Positions 6,801-13,853 of a DNA stretch of 16,606 bases are shown piece after piece. The translations under genes were made by a program, and so were the position numbers. Under the pieces are notes generated by a model. That model was given only the letters and a program-made list of their open reading frames with translations. It did no database searches and had not been told where the DNA came from. The DNA comes from JBGLNJ01 sp964353405 (GTDB taxonomy: Bacteria > Chloroflexota > Anaerolineae > Fen-1058), in NCBI GenBank assembly GCA_964353405.1, contig CAYGWJ010000267.1, positions 1-16,606 on the forward strand, read 5' to 3'. Every line of letters begins with the position of its first letter. Positions within the stretch are counted from its first letter, which is position 1.

Positions 6801-7257
6801 GGCGCTCGAACCGTACGCAGCCGTGCACACACTGCGAGCCGGTCTACCGCTCACACTGACACTAGAGGGTCAATCCGTCCAACTCGCGCCGGAGCAAGTG
6901 CTGATCCAGGCGCAGCCGCGCGAAGGTTTGGCCGTGCAGGCTGAGGGCGGTGTGGTCGTCGCGCTGGATACACACCTGTCGCCCGAGTTGCTGGCCGAAG
7001 GGCGCGCGAGAGAGGTCGTGCGCCACATCCAGACCCTTCGCAAGGAGGCCGGTTTTGAGCTTTCCGATCGCATCGAGACCGAGTATCGGGCCGAAGGGGA
7101 TGTGGCTCAGGCCATCACTGCATGGGCTGACTATATCAAGGCCGAAACGCTCAGCGTGAGCTTGCAGGCCAGCGACGCGCCGGGCGGCGAAAAATCCGAA
7201 TCGTTCAAGCTGGCTGGGCAGCCTGTGACGGTGGCGGTGAAGCGAGTCAAGCTCTAA
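3895..7257 (+). CDS. ileS: Isoleucyl-tRNA synthetase
   Basis: 1120 residues, class I synthetase that charges tRNA-Ile in the cytoplasm. The start has GAGGAGAG 4 nt upstream. The HIGH region reads MGAHHAWGR (53-61). WCPRC (226-230) is a zinc-type site. The CP1 editing domain is clear, with VWTTTPWTLTSNVA (268-281) and GTGIVHIAPGCGAED (362-376). A second Cx2C...Cx2C pair (C527/C530 and C570/C573) lies in the catalytic half. The KMSKS region reads EMHKSRGN (660-667). After it come the helical anticodon-binding domain and a C-terminal region with REVVRHIQTLRKEAGFELSD, as in eukaryote-like/type-2 IleRS. About 45 residues (roughly 144-190) are inserted before YFTFSNENNYQIW. The Ile T-box upstream confirms the amino-acid assignment over Val or Leu. 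Confidence 0.95.
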   Translation: MFQPVMAHDFPAMERDTLRFWRENRVFDRLGKKLAGRPTWSFLDGPITANNPMGAHHAWGRTYKDVYQRFRAMRGLDERWQNGFDCQGLWVEVNVEKELGFTSKRDIEAYGLDEFVRLCKSRVLHFASVQTLQSIRLGMNMDWNDPETLELLSRKIVESPQETLTLDGPLGPVTDTVEQLVGRLGLPELGGSYFTFSNENNYQIWGFLKRCSERGWIYKGRDVMPWCPRCATGISQHEIVTEGYIERTDPGLTVRFPLRERPGEALLVWTTTPWTLTSNVAAAVGPHLTYVRVKQGDEVFYLSKGCLHMLVGSYQVLGELGGAEMEGWTYEGPFDDLPAQQSSGSAAGHHVILWSEVGEEEGTGIVHIAPGCGAEDMQLGKSHNLPVLAPLDEYGVYVDGFGWLTGLDVTAALEPIVQDLKRKGRFYRLEDYRHRYPECWRCHTPLVFRLVDEWFISMGPTYDKPREQLTEEEKNASLRYQMMDVIDQIRWLPPFGYDREMDWLRNMHDWMISKKRYWGLALPIWTCSACGHFEVMGSREELHTRAVEGWERFDGHTPHRPWVDAVKVACSKCGQPMSRIADVGNPWLDAGVVAYSTLRYRTDRAYWQKWFPADFITESFPGQFRNWFYSLLAMSTVLERRPPTRTIFGFATLMAEDGREMHKSRGNMIEFNEAADTAGVDVMRWAYCCQRPESDMLFGYHVMDDVRRRFLIPLWNVYSFFVMYANVDGWTPAEGRPGTFSVLDDWIMARLSELVNKVTAALDDYDAQRATQAVESFLDDLSNWYVRRSRRRFWKSEADADKNAAYSTLYTVLTTLTRVLAPLTPFVAEEMYQNLVRSVYPESPLSVHLSDWPGVETFAKRATSLQDNDRVLLADMAAARQVVTLGHALRAASDIKVRQPLGRALVVADAAQKAGISRLADIVADELNVKTVEFAQREQDLVSYKLLPDNRVLGKKFGKQFPAVRAALEALEPYAAVHTLRAGLPLTLTLEGQSVQLAPEQVLIQAQPREGLAVQAEGGVVVALDTHLSPELLAEGRAREVVRHIQTLRKEAGFELSDRIETEYRAEGDVAQAITAWADYIKAETLSVSLQASDAPGGEKSESFKLAGQPVTVAVKRVKL

Positions 7258-7295
7258 TCTCAGCCTACAACCAGGGCTTGTCTCCTTTGGGTTAT

Positions 7296-7326
7296 GCCGC
7301 TGGCGTATCTCCTTCGCGCCAGCGGC
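7296..7326. terminator. Perfect 10-bp hairpin after ileS, possible terminator
   Basis: GCCGCTGGCG (7296-7305) and CGCCAGCGGC (7317-7326) are exact reverse complements around an 11-nt loop, 39 nt after the ileS stop. The following AGTTGCTTTTCGG has only a weak T-run, so termination may be inefficient. It also separates ileS from the next promoter. A smaller GGGGCG/CGCCCC hairpin follows at about 7346-7366. Confidence 0.5.
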
Positions 7327-7369
7327 AGTTGCTTTTCGGCAGGGCGGGGCGAGGTGACCGCGCCCCTAC

Positions 7370-7399
7370 TTGACAAGCGCATCTCACTTACGTTATACT
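7370..7399 (+). promoter_or_regulatory. Promoter of the acyl-CoA ligase gene
   Basis: TTGACA at 7370-7375, an 18-bp spacer and TATACT at 7394-7399 (5 of 6). Transcription would start near 7406, leaving a leader of about 95 nt before the ATG at 7503. The leader contains an early AGGAGGAGG-like stretch (about 7425-7433) with no sensible start codon after it. Confidence 0.75.
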
Positions 7400-7502
7400 A
7401 ATAGCACCGGTTCAGCCATCATTCGAGGAGGAGGCCACATCGCCAGATAATTCTCCATTCGCACTCAACATCGTGCAGCCGTTTTAGCAACAGGAGGATG
7501 AC

Positions 7503-9221
7503 ATGGAGCACAAGCCGTGGTTTATCAAGTACGACAAAGGCGTTCCCCATAGCCTGGAGCCGTACCCCAAGATTCCACTGTTCGGTTTTTTGGAACAGGC
7601 CGCCCGCGAATATCCCAACAACACTGCCCTCATCTTCAAGCCTCGCGCGATGAAAGGAGCGCTCGACGGGCTGACCGGCGGCAAGATGGATTACCGCGCC
7701 CTCAACGAGATGACGGACCGGCTGGCGGGCGCGCTAGCCAAGCTCGGCGTCAAGAAAGGCGACCGCGTCATCATCTTTATGCCCAACTCGCCCCAGTTCG
7801 TCATCGCCTACTTTGGCATCATGAAAGCCGGAGGCATTGTCGTCGCCACCAACCCGCTCTATTCCGCGCGCGAGATGGAATACCAGTTCAACGACTGCGG
7901 CGCGGAATTGATCCTGGCGACGAGCAACTTTTACGCGCGCGTCAAAGAGGTCCAGCCCAAAACCAAGATCAAAAAGGTCGTCGTCTCGCATATTCGCGAG
8001 TATATGGGCGGATTCCTCAAGACGCTGTTCCCGCTCAACAAGCACACCGCCGCCGAGCACGCGGCCACACTGACCGGCGGCGACGTGTGGATGGCGGACT
8101 TGATCGCGCAGAGCACACCCGCCGACCGGCCCAGGCTGGACATCGGCCCGGATGACATTGCCATCTTTCAATACACGGGCGGGACGACCGGCGTCTCCAA
8201 GGGCGCGGTGGCGTTGCATCGCAACCTCGTCGCGGATACGCTGGCGATCAAGTCATTCCTGCCCGACACTCAACAAGGCCGCGAAGTTGTGCTGTGCGCC
8301 ATCCCGTTGTTTCACGTCTATGGGATGGTGGCCGCGATGAACTTTGGCCTGGCAGCCGCGGCGACTCTGGTGCTCGTCCCTAACCCGCGTGATATGGAAA
8401 ACGTTTTATCCGCGATCAACACTTTTCACACTAGCATTTTCCCCGGTGTGCCGACAATGTACAACGCCATCAACAACTATCCCGATCTGAGCAAATACAA
8501 CATCCGCTCGGTCAAGGCGTGCATCAGCGGCAGCGCGCCGCTCATGCCCGAGACGCAGCACAAGTTCGAGCAGTTGACCGGCGGTCGGCTGCGCGAAGGC
8601 TATGGACTGTCCGAAGCTCCCACAGCCAGCCACTGCAACCCAATCTATGGCGAAAATCGCGTCGGCAGCATTGGCTTGCCTCTGCCCGATGTGGATTGCA
8701 AGATTGTGAGCCTGGATGATCCGGATAAAGAGATGGGCGTTGGGGAAATCGGCGAGCTGTGTCTCAAAGGCCCGATCGTGATGCAGGGCTATTGGAACAT
8801 GCCCACTGAAACTGCCAATGTTCTTCGCAACGGCTGGCTCTACACGGGCGACATTGCCAAGATGGACGGGGACGGCTACTTTTACATCGTGGACCGCAAG
8901 AAGGACATGGTCATCGCGGGCGGGTTCAACATCTACCCGACTAACATCGAAAAAGTCATCAAGGAACATCCTAAAGTCTTTGATGTGGCGGCTGCCGGGA
9001 TCCCCGATCCGCACCGTGGCGAGACGATCAAGGTGTGGATCGTTCCCAAGCCGGGCGAGACGCTCACCGAGCAGGAAATCATTGACTTTTGCAAGAAGGA
9101 ACTGGCCAAGTTCGAAGTGCCGACCGCGGTCGAGTTCCGGCAGGAATTGCCCAAGACGATGGTGGGCAAGGTCTTGCGCCGGATGCTGGTGGAAGAAGAG
9201 AAAAAGAAAGCGCAAAAGTAG
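7503..9221 (+). CDS. Long-chain fatty acid--CoA ligase (AMP-forming)
   Basis: 572 residues of the ANL adenylating superfamily, FadD-like. It activates a fatty acid with ATP to an acyl-adenylate and then forms acyl-CoA. The P-loop TGGTTGVSKG is at 225-234. The A5-type motif GYGLSEA is at 366-372. YTGD (447-450) and the DRKKDMVIAGGFNIYP hinge (464-479) follow. The catalytic C-terminal lysine is K556 in PKTMVGKVLRR. Length fits the family. The ATG at 7503 is preceded by AGGAGG (7492-7497). There is no signal peptide; the protein is likely cytoplasmic or membrane-peripheral. The C-terminus is lysine/glutamate-rich. It stands alone with its own promoter; the next gene converges on it. The chain length accepted cannot be told from sequence. 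Confidence 0.92.
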   Translation: MEHKPWFIKYDKGVPHSLEPYPKIPLFGFLEQAAREYPNNTALIFKPRAMKGALDGLTGGKMDYRALNEMTDRLAGALAKLGVKKGDRVIIFMPNSPQFVIAYFGIMKAGGIVVATNPLYSAREMEYQFNDCGAELILATSNFYARVKEVQPKTKIKKVVVSHIREYMGGFLKTLFPLNKHTAAEHAATLTGGDVWMADLIAQSTPADRPRLDIGPDDIAIFQYTGGTTGVSKGAVALHRNLVADTLAIKSFLPDTQQGREVVLCAIPLFHVYGMVAAMNFGLAAAATLVLVPNPRDMENVLSAINTFHTSIFPGVPTMYNAINNYPDLSKYNIRSVKACISGSAPLMPETQHKFEQLTGGRLREGYGLSEAPTASHCNPIYGENRVGSIGLPLPDVDCKIVSLDDPDKEMGVGEIGELCLKGPIVMQGYWNMPTETANVLRNGWLYTGDIAKMDGDGYFYIVDRKKDMVIAGGFNIYPTNIEKVIKEHPKVFDVAAAGIPDPHRGETIKVWIVPKPGETLTEQEIIDFCKKELAKFEVPTAVEFRQELPKTMVGKVLRRMLVEEEKKKAQK

Positions 9222-9240
9222 ACCCCACCCTGACTCTCCA

Positions 9241-9295
9241 CTGTCCCGCACCCGCTCCGCTCTGCTATGGAGCGCTCTGCAAAAGTGCGGGACAG
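9241..9295. repeat. Hairpin with perfect 11-bp arms downstream of the ligase gene
   Basis: CTGTCCCGCAC (9241-9251) and GTGCGGGACAG (9285-9295) are exact reverse complements, with a further CGCTCC/GGAGCG pair inside. It lies 20 nt after the ligase stop. No T-run follows on the plus strand. It may act as a transcript-end structure between the convergent genes or be a repeat element. Confidence 0.55.
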
Positions 9296-9307
9296 AGGAG
9301 GGGGGCT

Positions 9308-9409
9308 GCTCCCTTCCCCTGTCGAGCGGTGTTGGCTCGACGGGGGAAGAGCTGGGGCTGGCTCCCTTCCCCTGTCGAGCGGTGTTGGCTCGACGGGGGA
9401 AGGGCTGGG
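9308..9409. repeat. Two direct copies of a 53-bp hairpin repeat between convergent genes
   Basis: Copy 1 starts at 9308 and copy 2 at 9361 (period 53 bp), nearly identical over about 45 bp. Each folds into a long hairpin: CCCTTCCCC-T-GTCGAGC, loop GGTGTTG, then GCTCGAC-G-GGGGAAG(GG), about 16 paired bases with one mismatch. Together with the 9241-9295 hairpin it fills the gap 9222-9421. A bidirectional terminator role is possible from position, but there is no clear T-run on either strand. It more likely belongs to a dispersed palindromic repeat family. Confidence 0.8.
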
Positions 9410-9421
9410 GATGAGGGTCTT

Positions 9422-10915
9422 TTATTCCACCCCAGTCAATACCAATCCACTGCGCGGGGCCAGCTTGAGGTCGTGCAGCTTGCCCCGCGCGATGGTAAAT
9501 ACACTAGAACCCCAAACATCCCGCAGCGCGGTTTGGTTCTCTACCACGCCCTTGACAGGCAGCGCCACATGGCGCGTCTCGCGGCTGAGATTGAGCGCGA
9601 CGATGACGGTCTCGCCATCCCGTTGCTGCGCGTAGGCGTACACGTCATTCTTGGACCACAGCACCGTGTAACATCCCCGCCGCAACGCCGGATGCGCCTT
9701 GCGTAGTTCAATGCACCGCTTAAAGAAATCGCGCAGACCGTGATTCCAGCGGTTCTCGTCCCACGGAAAAGTCCTGCGGCAGTCAGGGTCGTGCTGGCCC
9801 TCCAGCCCGATCTCGTCGCCATAATAGATGCTGGGCGCGCCGGGGTAGGTGAACATGAACAGCGCCGCCAGCCTCAGCGCGCTTTCGTCGCCGCGCGCGC
9901 AGGTGATGAAACGCGGCGTGTCGTGACTATCCAGCAGATTGAGTTGGACTTCTGTCACGGCCGGGTCATACATCGCCAGCAGACGATCGATGGCTACGGT
10001 GAACTCGCGCTGATTGAGCGGCCTGACGCTCTGATAGCCGCCCGCCCGGTGAACTTCTTTCACGTCAAGGTCGTCGCAAAAGTAACCCAGCACCGGCTTG
10101 GTGAAGAGATAGTTCATGACCGCGTCGAACTGGTCGCCCTGCAGCCAGCGGTGCGAGTCATCCCATAGTTCGCCTACGATATACGCTTCGGGATTCCGGC
10201 CCTTGACGCGGCGGCGGAACTCGCGCCAAAACGCGTCGTCGTCAATTTCGCCGGGCACGTCCAGTCGCCAACCGTCCACGCCAAGGTCGAGCCAGTATTC
10301 TGCCACGTCAAAGATGAACTCGCGCACAGCGGGCGTGTTGGTATTGAGCTTGGGCAGCGCGGCCAGGTCCCACCATGCCTTGTAGCCCAGCGTCTCCAGG
10401 CTGTCGCCTCTGGTGTGCCGGCGCGGATAAGCGTCCAGCGGGCGGCCGGTCTTGAGCCACTCGTCGTTGAAATAGAACCAGTCCAGGTAGGGCGAGGCCG
10501 CGCCGTTTTCCAGCGCGTGATTGAACTGGTAAAAGCCTCGGCTGGCGTGATTGAACACACCGTCCAGCACGATGCGAATGTCCCGCTGGTGCGCCTTGTC
10601 AATCAGCTCGCGCAGCGCCGCGTTGCCGCCCAGGATCGGGTCAACGCTGTAATAATCGAACGTGTGATAGCGGTGGTTGGCAGTCGCGGCAAAGATGGGA
10701 TTAAAGTAAATCGCGGTGATGCCCAGGTCTTGGAGGTAGTCGAGTTTCTCCGCCACGCCGACCAAGTCGCCGCCCTTGAAACCGAATATCGTCGGCGGGG
10801 TGTCCCACGGCTCCAGGTTCGATGGCTTTTTCACGCGTGTGCTCTTGGCAAAGCGATCGGGGAAAATCTGGTAAAAGACAGCGTCCTTTACCCATTCAGG
10901 GGTGGTGATGGTCAT
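9422..10915 (-). CDS. GH13 alpha-amylase-family glycosidase (neopullulanase/cyclomaltodextrinase-like)
   Basis: 497 residues, a TIM-barrel glycoside hydrolase acting on alpha-glucans or maltodextrins. The four GH13 signatures are in order: DGVFNHA (118-124), GWRLDV with nucleophile D219, VGELW with acid/base E249, and LLDSHDTPR with transition-state Asp D332. A short all-beta C-terminal domain follows. The N-terminal carbohydrate-binding domain usual in neopullulanases is absent: the catalytic barrel begins almost at once (VFYQIFPDRF at 13-22), so the protein is shorter than the roughly 580-residue norm. There is no signal peptide, so it is probably cytoplasmic maltodextrin turnover. The start is supported by AGGAGA (minus strand, at 10924-10929), which overlaps the stop of the upstream oxidoreductase gene, so the two are co-transcribed. 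Confidence 0.92.
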   Translation of the reverse strand: MTITTPEWVKDAVFYQIFPDRFAKSTRVKKPSNLEPWDTPPTIFGFKGGDLVGVAEKLDYLQDLGITAIYFNPIFAATANHRYHTFDYYSVDPILGGNAALRELIDKAHQRDIRIVLDGVFNHASRGFYQFNHALENGAASPYLDWFYFNDEWLKTGRPLDAYPRRHTRGDSLETLGYKAWWDLAALPKLNTNTPAVREFIFDVAEYWLDLGVDGWRLDVPGEIDDDAFWREFRRRVKGRNPEAYIVGELWDDSHRWLQGDQFDAVMNYLFTKPVLGYFCDDLDVKEVHRAGGYQSVRPLNQREFTVAIDRLLAMYDPAVTEVQLNLLDSHDTPRFITCARGDESALRLAALFMFTYPGAPSIYYGDEIGLEGQHDPDCRRTFPWDENRWNHGLRDFFKRCIELRKAHPALRRGCYTVLWSKNDVYAYAQQRDGETVIVALNLSRETRHVALPVKGVVENQTALRDVWGSSVFTIARGKLHDLKLAPRSGLVLTGVE

Positions 10916-10927
10916 ATTCGTACTCTC

Positions 10928-11503
10928 CTAGCAGCACTTGCGTTTCTTGCCAAACCAGCGCATCAAGATCGGCGCCGCGGCAACGCCGGCCCACAGCAGC
11001 CACAGCCAGCCGCCCGGGTCCGCCGCGCCACGCGTGATGCCCGCCGGGCGGATGCGGATGACGGGCAGGCCCCCGCATTTTTCGATCACTTGCTCGTCCG
11101 GCGCAGTGCGCGGATTGAACCCCATAAACAAGCCCGCCAGGCCGCCGTTCTTGAGAATCTGCCGCAGCGCGCGCAGGCGTTCGCCCGGGTCGGTGACTTG
11201 TTCAGCGATACCCGTAATGTTCCCGCCCGGCATCAGCAGCTCGACGCGGGGATTGGCGCGCAAGTTGCGGTACCAGTGAGTGATCTGTCCAAACCCGGCC
11301 ATACAGTAGACGTTTCCCTCCTGGATGGCATAGTTCATGGGCGCATAGCGTGTCTGGCCCGACTTGTGCCCGATGGTCCTAATCACCATGATGTAGCCGG
11401 AGAAGGGGTTGACGATGAACGACCCCAATCCCAGGCGAAACATGGGAACCATAAAGTAGCGGTTCAGAGTTCGAAACACCCGGCGTACAGCGTCGAGTTG
11501 CAT
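10928..11503 (-). CDS. Deazaflavin (F420)-dependent nitroreductase/quinone reductase-like protein, Ddn family, with C-terminal membrane helix
   Basis: 191 residues. The middle matches the Ddn/DUF385 split-barrel fold: GHKSGQTRYAPMNYA (45-59), then FGQITHWYRNLRANPRVEL (71-89), where W77/Y78 and the NLRANP motif are typical of the cofactor-binding part. Known relatives use reduced F420 to reduce quinones or nitroaromatics. After residue about 155 there is a Gly/Pro linker, a hydrophobic helix (about 166-184) and a basic tail ending KKRKCC. This suggests a tail-anchored protein with the catalytic domain at the inner membrane face. The minus-strand ribosome-binding site AGGTGA is just upstream. 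It is the first gene of a pair with the glycosidase. Cofactor use is inferred from family only; no F420 biosynthesis gene is in view. Confidence 0.8.
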   Translation of the reverse strand: MQLDAVRRVFRTLNRYFMVPMFRLGLGSFIVNPFSGYIMVIRTIGHKSGQTRYAPMNYAIQEGNVYCMAGFGQITHWYRNLRANPRVELLMPGGNITGIAEQVTDPGERLRALRQILKNGGLAGLFMGFNPRTAPDEQVIEKCGGLPVIRIRPAGITRGAADPGGWLWLLWAGVAAAPILMRWFGKKRKCC

Positions 11504-11546
11504 GACTCACCTCTGTCTTGGGTAATGTGGGTTGGACGCGCCCCTC

Positions 11547-11575
11547 AGTATACCTTGACGCCAAGGTTGGGGCAA
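11547..11575 (-). promoter_or_regulatory. Promoter of the Ddn-like/glycosidase operon
   Basis: On the minus strand TTGCCC (11570-11575, 4 of 6) is followed by a 17-bp spacer and TATACT (11547-11552, 5 of 6). Transcription would begin near 11540, about 37 nt before the oxidoreductase start codon. It overlaps the left edge of the broken gene at 11567-11928. Confidence 0.6.
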
Positions 11576-11928
11576 GGCGTCAGCCGTGCCTACCTCCGCC
11601 TGGCATTCCACATCGAGCGTCTTGTCCCGGGCTTTATTGACGCTTACTTTGGCCCGCCGGAGTGGAAAGCTGAGGCTGAGGCCGAAGGCAATCTCCCGCC
11701 CGCCGATTTGCACCGCGATGCCGAAGCATTATTGCACGACATTGCCGCGATTGCCGACGAACTTCGCCGCGAGTGGTTGGCCAAGCAAGTCACGGCGATT
11801 ACGTGTTCAATTACCACTATGGATACAGCTTGCTCGGGCGCTATGTGCAAGTGGGAGATCGCGTCGAGCGGTTCCGTGTGTTGCTTGAGCAGCCTCTCAC
11901 GCCGTCCCGGATTAGAGCGAGTTCCTGA
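11567..11928 (+). pseudogene. Remnant of a DUF885-like hypothetical protein gene with large internal deletion
   Basis: Two pieces in different frames belong together. In frame 2 (11567-about 11790) the peptide contains SRAYLRLAFHIERLVPGF, then DAYFGPPEWKA, and ends in EWLAKQV. This resembles the N-terminus of a family of roughly 400-residue bacterial proteins related to DUF885 (from memory). From 11791, in frame 1, HGDYVFNYHYGYSLLGRYVQ and then FRVLLEQPLTPSRI run to a TGA at 11926-11928, resembling the C-terminus of the same family. The middle, probably well over 200 residues, is missing, the halves are frame-shifted, and no start codon with a ribosome-binding site is found. Its 5' edge is overwritten by a promoter for the opposite strand. 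A decayed gene is the simplest reading. Confidence 0.65.
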
Positions 11929-11937
11929 GTGTACGGG

Positions 11938-11983
11938 CTGGATTCGAGGCTTTAGCCGGAACCGCCTCAAGGCTCGAATCCAG
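11938..11983. repeat. Inverted repeat with perfect 11-bp arms
   Basis: CTGGATTCGAG (11938-11948) and CTCGAATCCAG (11973-11983) are exact reverse complements. Inside, GAGGC and GCCTC can also pair around a TTTAGCCGGAACC centre. It lies 10 nt after the end of the pseudogene. No T-run follows. It may be a palindromic repeat element. The T-arm-like GGCTCGAATCC does not belong to a tRNA. Confidence 0.7.
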
Positions 11984-12075
11984 TTGACCGTATACGCAAT
12001 CGGAAACCGCTATAAAAGCGAGTTGTCCGACTGATCATGGTTTCATTCATGTTAGATGTGCTCTATGTCAATGTA

Positions 12076-12108
12076 TTGAAATTGTTTTGTATATGTTTAT
12101 TTGACACG
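12076..12108. promoter_or_regulatory. Candidate operator: 11-bp direct repeats abutting the -35 of the CarH-like operon
   Basis: TTGAAATTGTT (12076-12086) is followed immediately by TTGTATATGTT (12087-12097), 8 of 11 identical. A third related TTGACACGCTT (12101-12111) overlaps the -35, at a spacing of 14 rather than 11 bp. A TCAAT-GT-ATTGA inverted repeat sits at 12068-12079. The stretch 12040-12135 is strikingly A+T-rich against its surroundings. CarH-type regulators are known to bind tandem 11-bp repeats at their own promoters, so autoregulation is plausible. The site itself is inferred. Confidence 0.4.
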
Positions 12109-12129
12109 CTTTAGATATTGTGCTATAAT
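12101..12129 (+). promoter_or_regulatory. Perfect-consensus promoter of the CarH-like/ABC operon
   Basis: TTGACA (12101-12106), a 17-bp spacer and TATAAT (12124-12129): all twelve consensus bases and the optimal spacing. The start site would be near 12136, leaving about 23 nt before the ATG at 12159. A promoter this strong ahead of a repressor-type gene suggests it is held down by a bound regulator. The 17-bp spacer is not the stretched 19-20 bp of classic MerR-activated promoters. Confidence 0.9.
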
Positions 12130-12158
12130 CTTGGTCAATACAAGCAGTGAGGACCAAG

Positions 12159-13142
12159 ATGAGTCAACCCGAAACTATCCAGGCTCCTAGCGAAGAACCT
12201 CTTTACAACATTGGCGCGGTTACACGGATGACGGGCATCCCGATGGCGACCCTGCGCATCTGGGAGCGCCGCTATGGCTTTCCGCATTCAGCCCGCACGG
12301 CCGGTGGTCATCGCCTTTACTCGGAACGAGATGTGGCGAGTCTGCGTTGGATCAAGGCGCGCAGTGACGAGGGAATGCAGGCCGGGCAGGCCGTGCGCGC
12401 TCTACAGCACCTCGAACGCCAAGGCCGCTTTCCTGAAGTGCCGATGGTCACGCCGATCTCTGCCGCCCGCAAAACGAACGAGCCATCGTTGCCCGTCTTA
12501 CGCGAACGACTCACCGGGGCTTTGCTGGCGCATGACACGGACAAGGCCGACCAAATTCTTGGCGAGGCGATGGCGACCCTCTCGCTGGAGAGCATCATCC
12601 TGCAAGCCATTGTGCCGACGCTGGGCGATATCGGTCAAGCCTGGACGGAAGGGCGGGCGAGCGTGGCGACGGAGCACCTGGCGACTCACTATGTGCGGCA
12701 TCGCTTGATCATGTGGACCATGTCTGGTCCACCCGTGTACCCGATTCGGCCTATCCTCCTGGCGTGCGCGCCCGACGAGTTGCACGAAGGCGGCCTGCTC
12801 ATATTGGGCGTGTTGTTGCGCCGCCGCCGCTGGCCGGTCGCTTACCTGGGTCAAGCCGTCCCGCTGACAGATTTGGCCAGTCTCATTCAAGAGATCAAGC
12901 CGCCTACAGTCGCCCTGGTGGCGACGACGGAACCGGCGGCGCAAGCGTTGGCCGATTGGCCGCGTCACTTGCCGGGCGTGTTGGAAGCCAGACGCCCGGT
13001 GATCACTTTCGGTGGGCGCATCTTTACCGAACAACCCGAATGGCGAGTGCAAGTCCCAGGTGTTTTTCTGGGCGCCACGCTGCAGGAAGGCGTGGACACA
13101 CTTGAACGCACGTTACGGGATGCGACGTCGTTGATGATTTAG
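12159..13142 (+). CDS. MerR-family B12-binding transcriptional regulator, CarH/LitR-like light sensor
   Basis: 327 residues. A MerR-type winged helix-turn-helix occupies about 14-85 (YNIGAVTRMTGIPMATLRIWERRYG, continuing into AGGHRLYSERDV), a helical bundle about 110-190, and a B12-binding Rossmann domain about 197-325. The helical bundle contains W162 and E172-H173 in exact Wx9EH spacing, the motif that caps adenosylcobalamin in CarH. The B12 domain has E207-x-H209-x-x-G212, where the His is the lower cobalt ligand. In known CarH, the dark adenosylcobalamin-bound tetramer represses and light disassembles it. ATG 12159 is preferred because GAGG lies 6 nt upstream; GTG 12147 is also possible but has no such site. 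It is the first gene of an operon with an ABC transporter. Light sensing is inferred from motifs. Confidence 0.88.
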   Translation: MSQPETIQAPSEEPLYNIGAVTRMTGIPMATLRIWERRYGFPHSARTAGGHRLYSERDVASLRWIKARSDEGMQAGQAVRALQHLERQGRFPEVPMVTPISAARKTNEPSLPVLRERLTGALLAHDTDKADQILGEAMATLSLESIILQAIVPTLGDIGQAWTEGRASVATEHLATHYVRHRLIMWTMSGPPVYPIRPILLACAPDELHEGGLLILGVLLRRRRWPVAYLGQAVPLTDLASLIQEIKPPTVALVATTEPAAQALADWPRHLPGVLEARRPVITFGGRIFTEQPEWRVQVPGVFLGATLQEGVDTLERTLRDATSLMI

Positions 13143-13145
13143 AAA

Positions 13146-13849
<704 letters not shown>

Positions 13850-13853
<4 letters not shown>

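Noticed and set aside
11971..11983. tRNA T-arm-like GGCTCGAATCC
   Set aside because: It is one arm of a perfect 11-bp inverted repeat. No acceptor stem, anticodon arm or D-arm can be built around it.
10415..12034. Long plus-strand open frame of 539 codons
   Set aside because: It is mostly antisense to the glycosidase and the Ddn-like gene, whose motifs and ribosome-binding sites are clear. Only its last part carries real protein similarity, and that is the pseudogene fragment.
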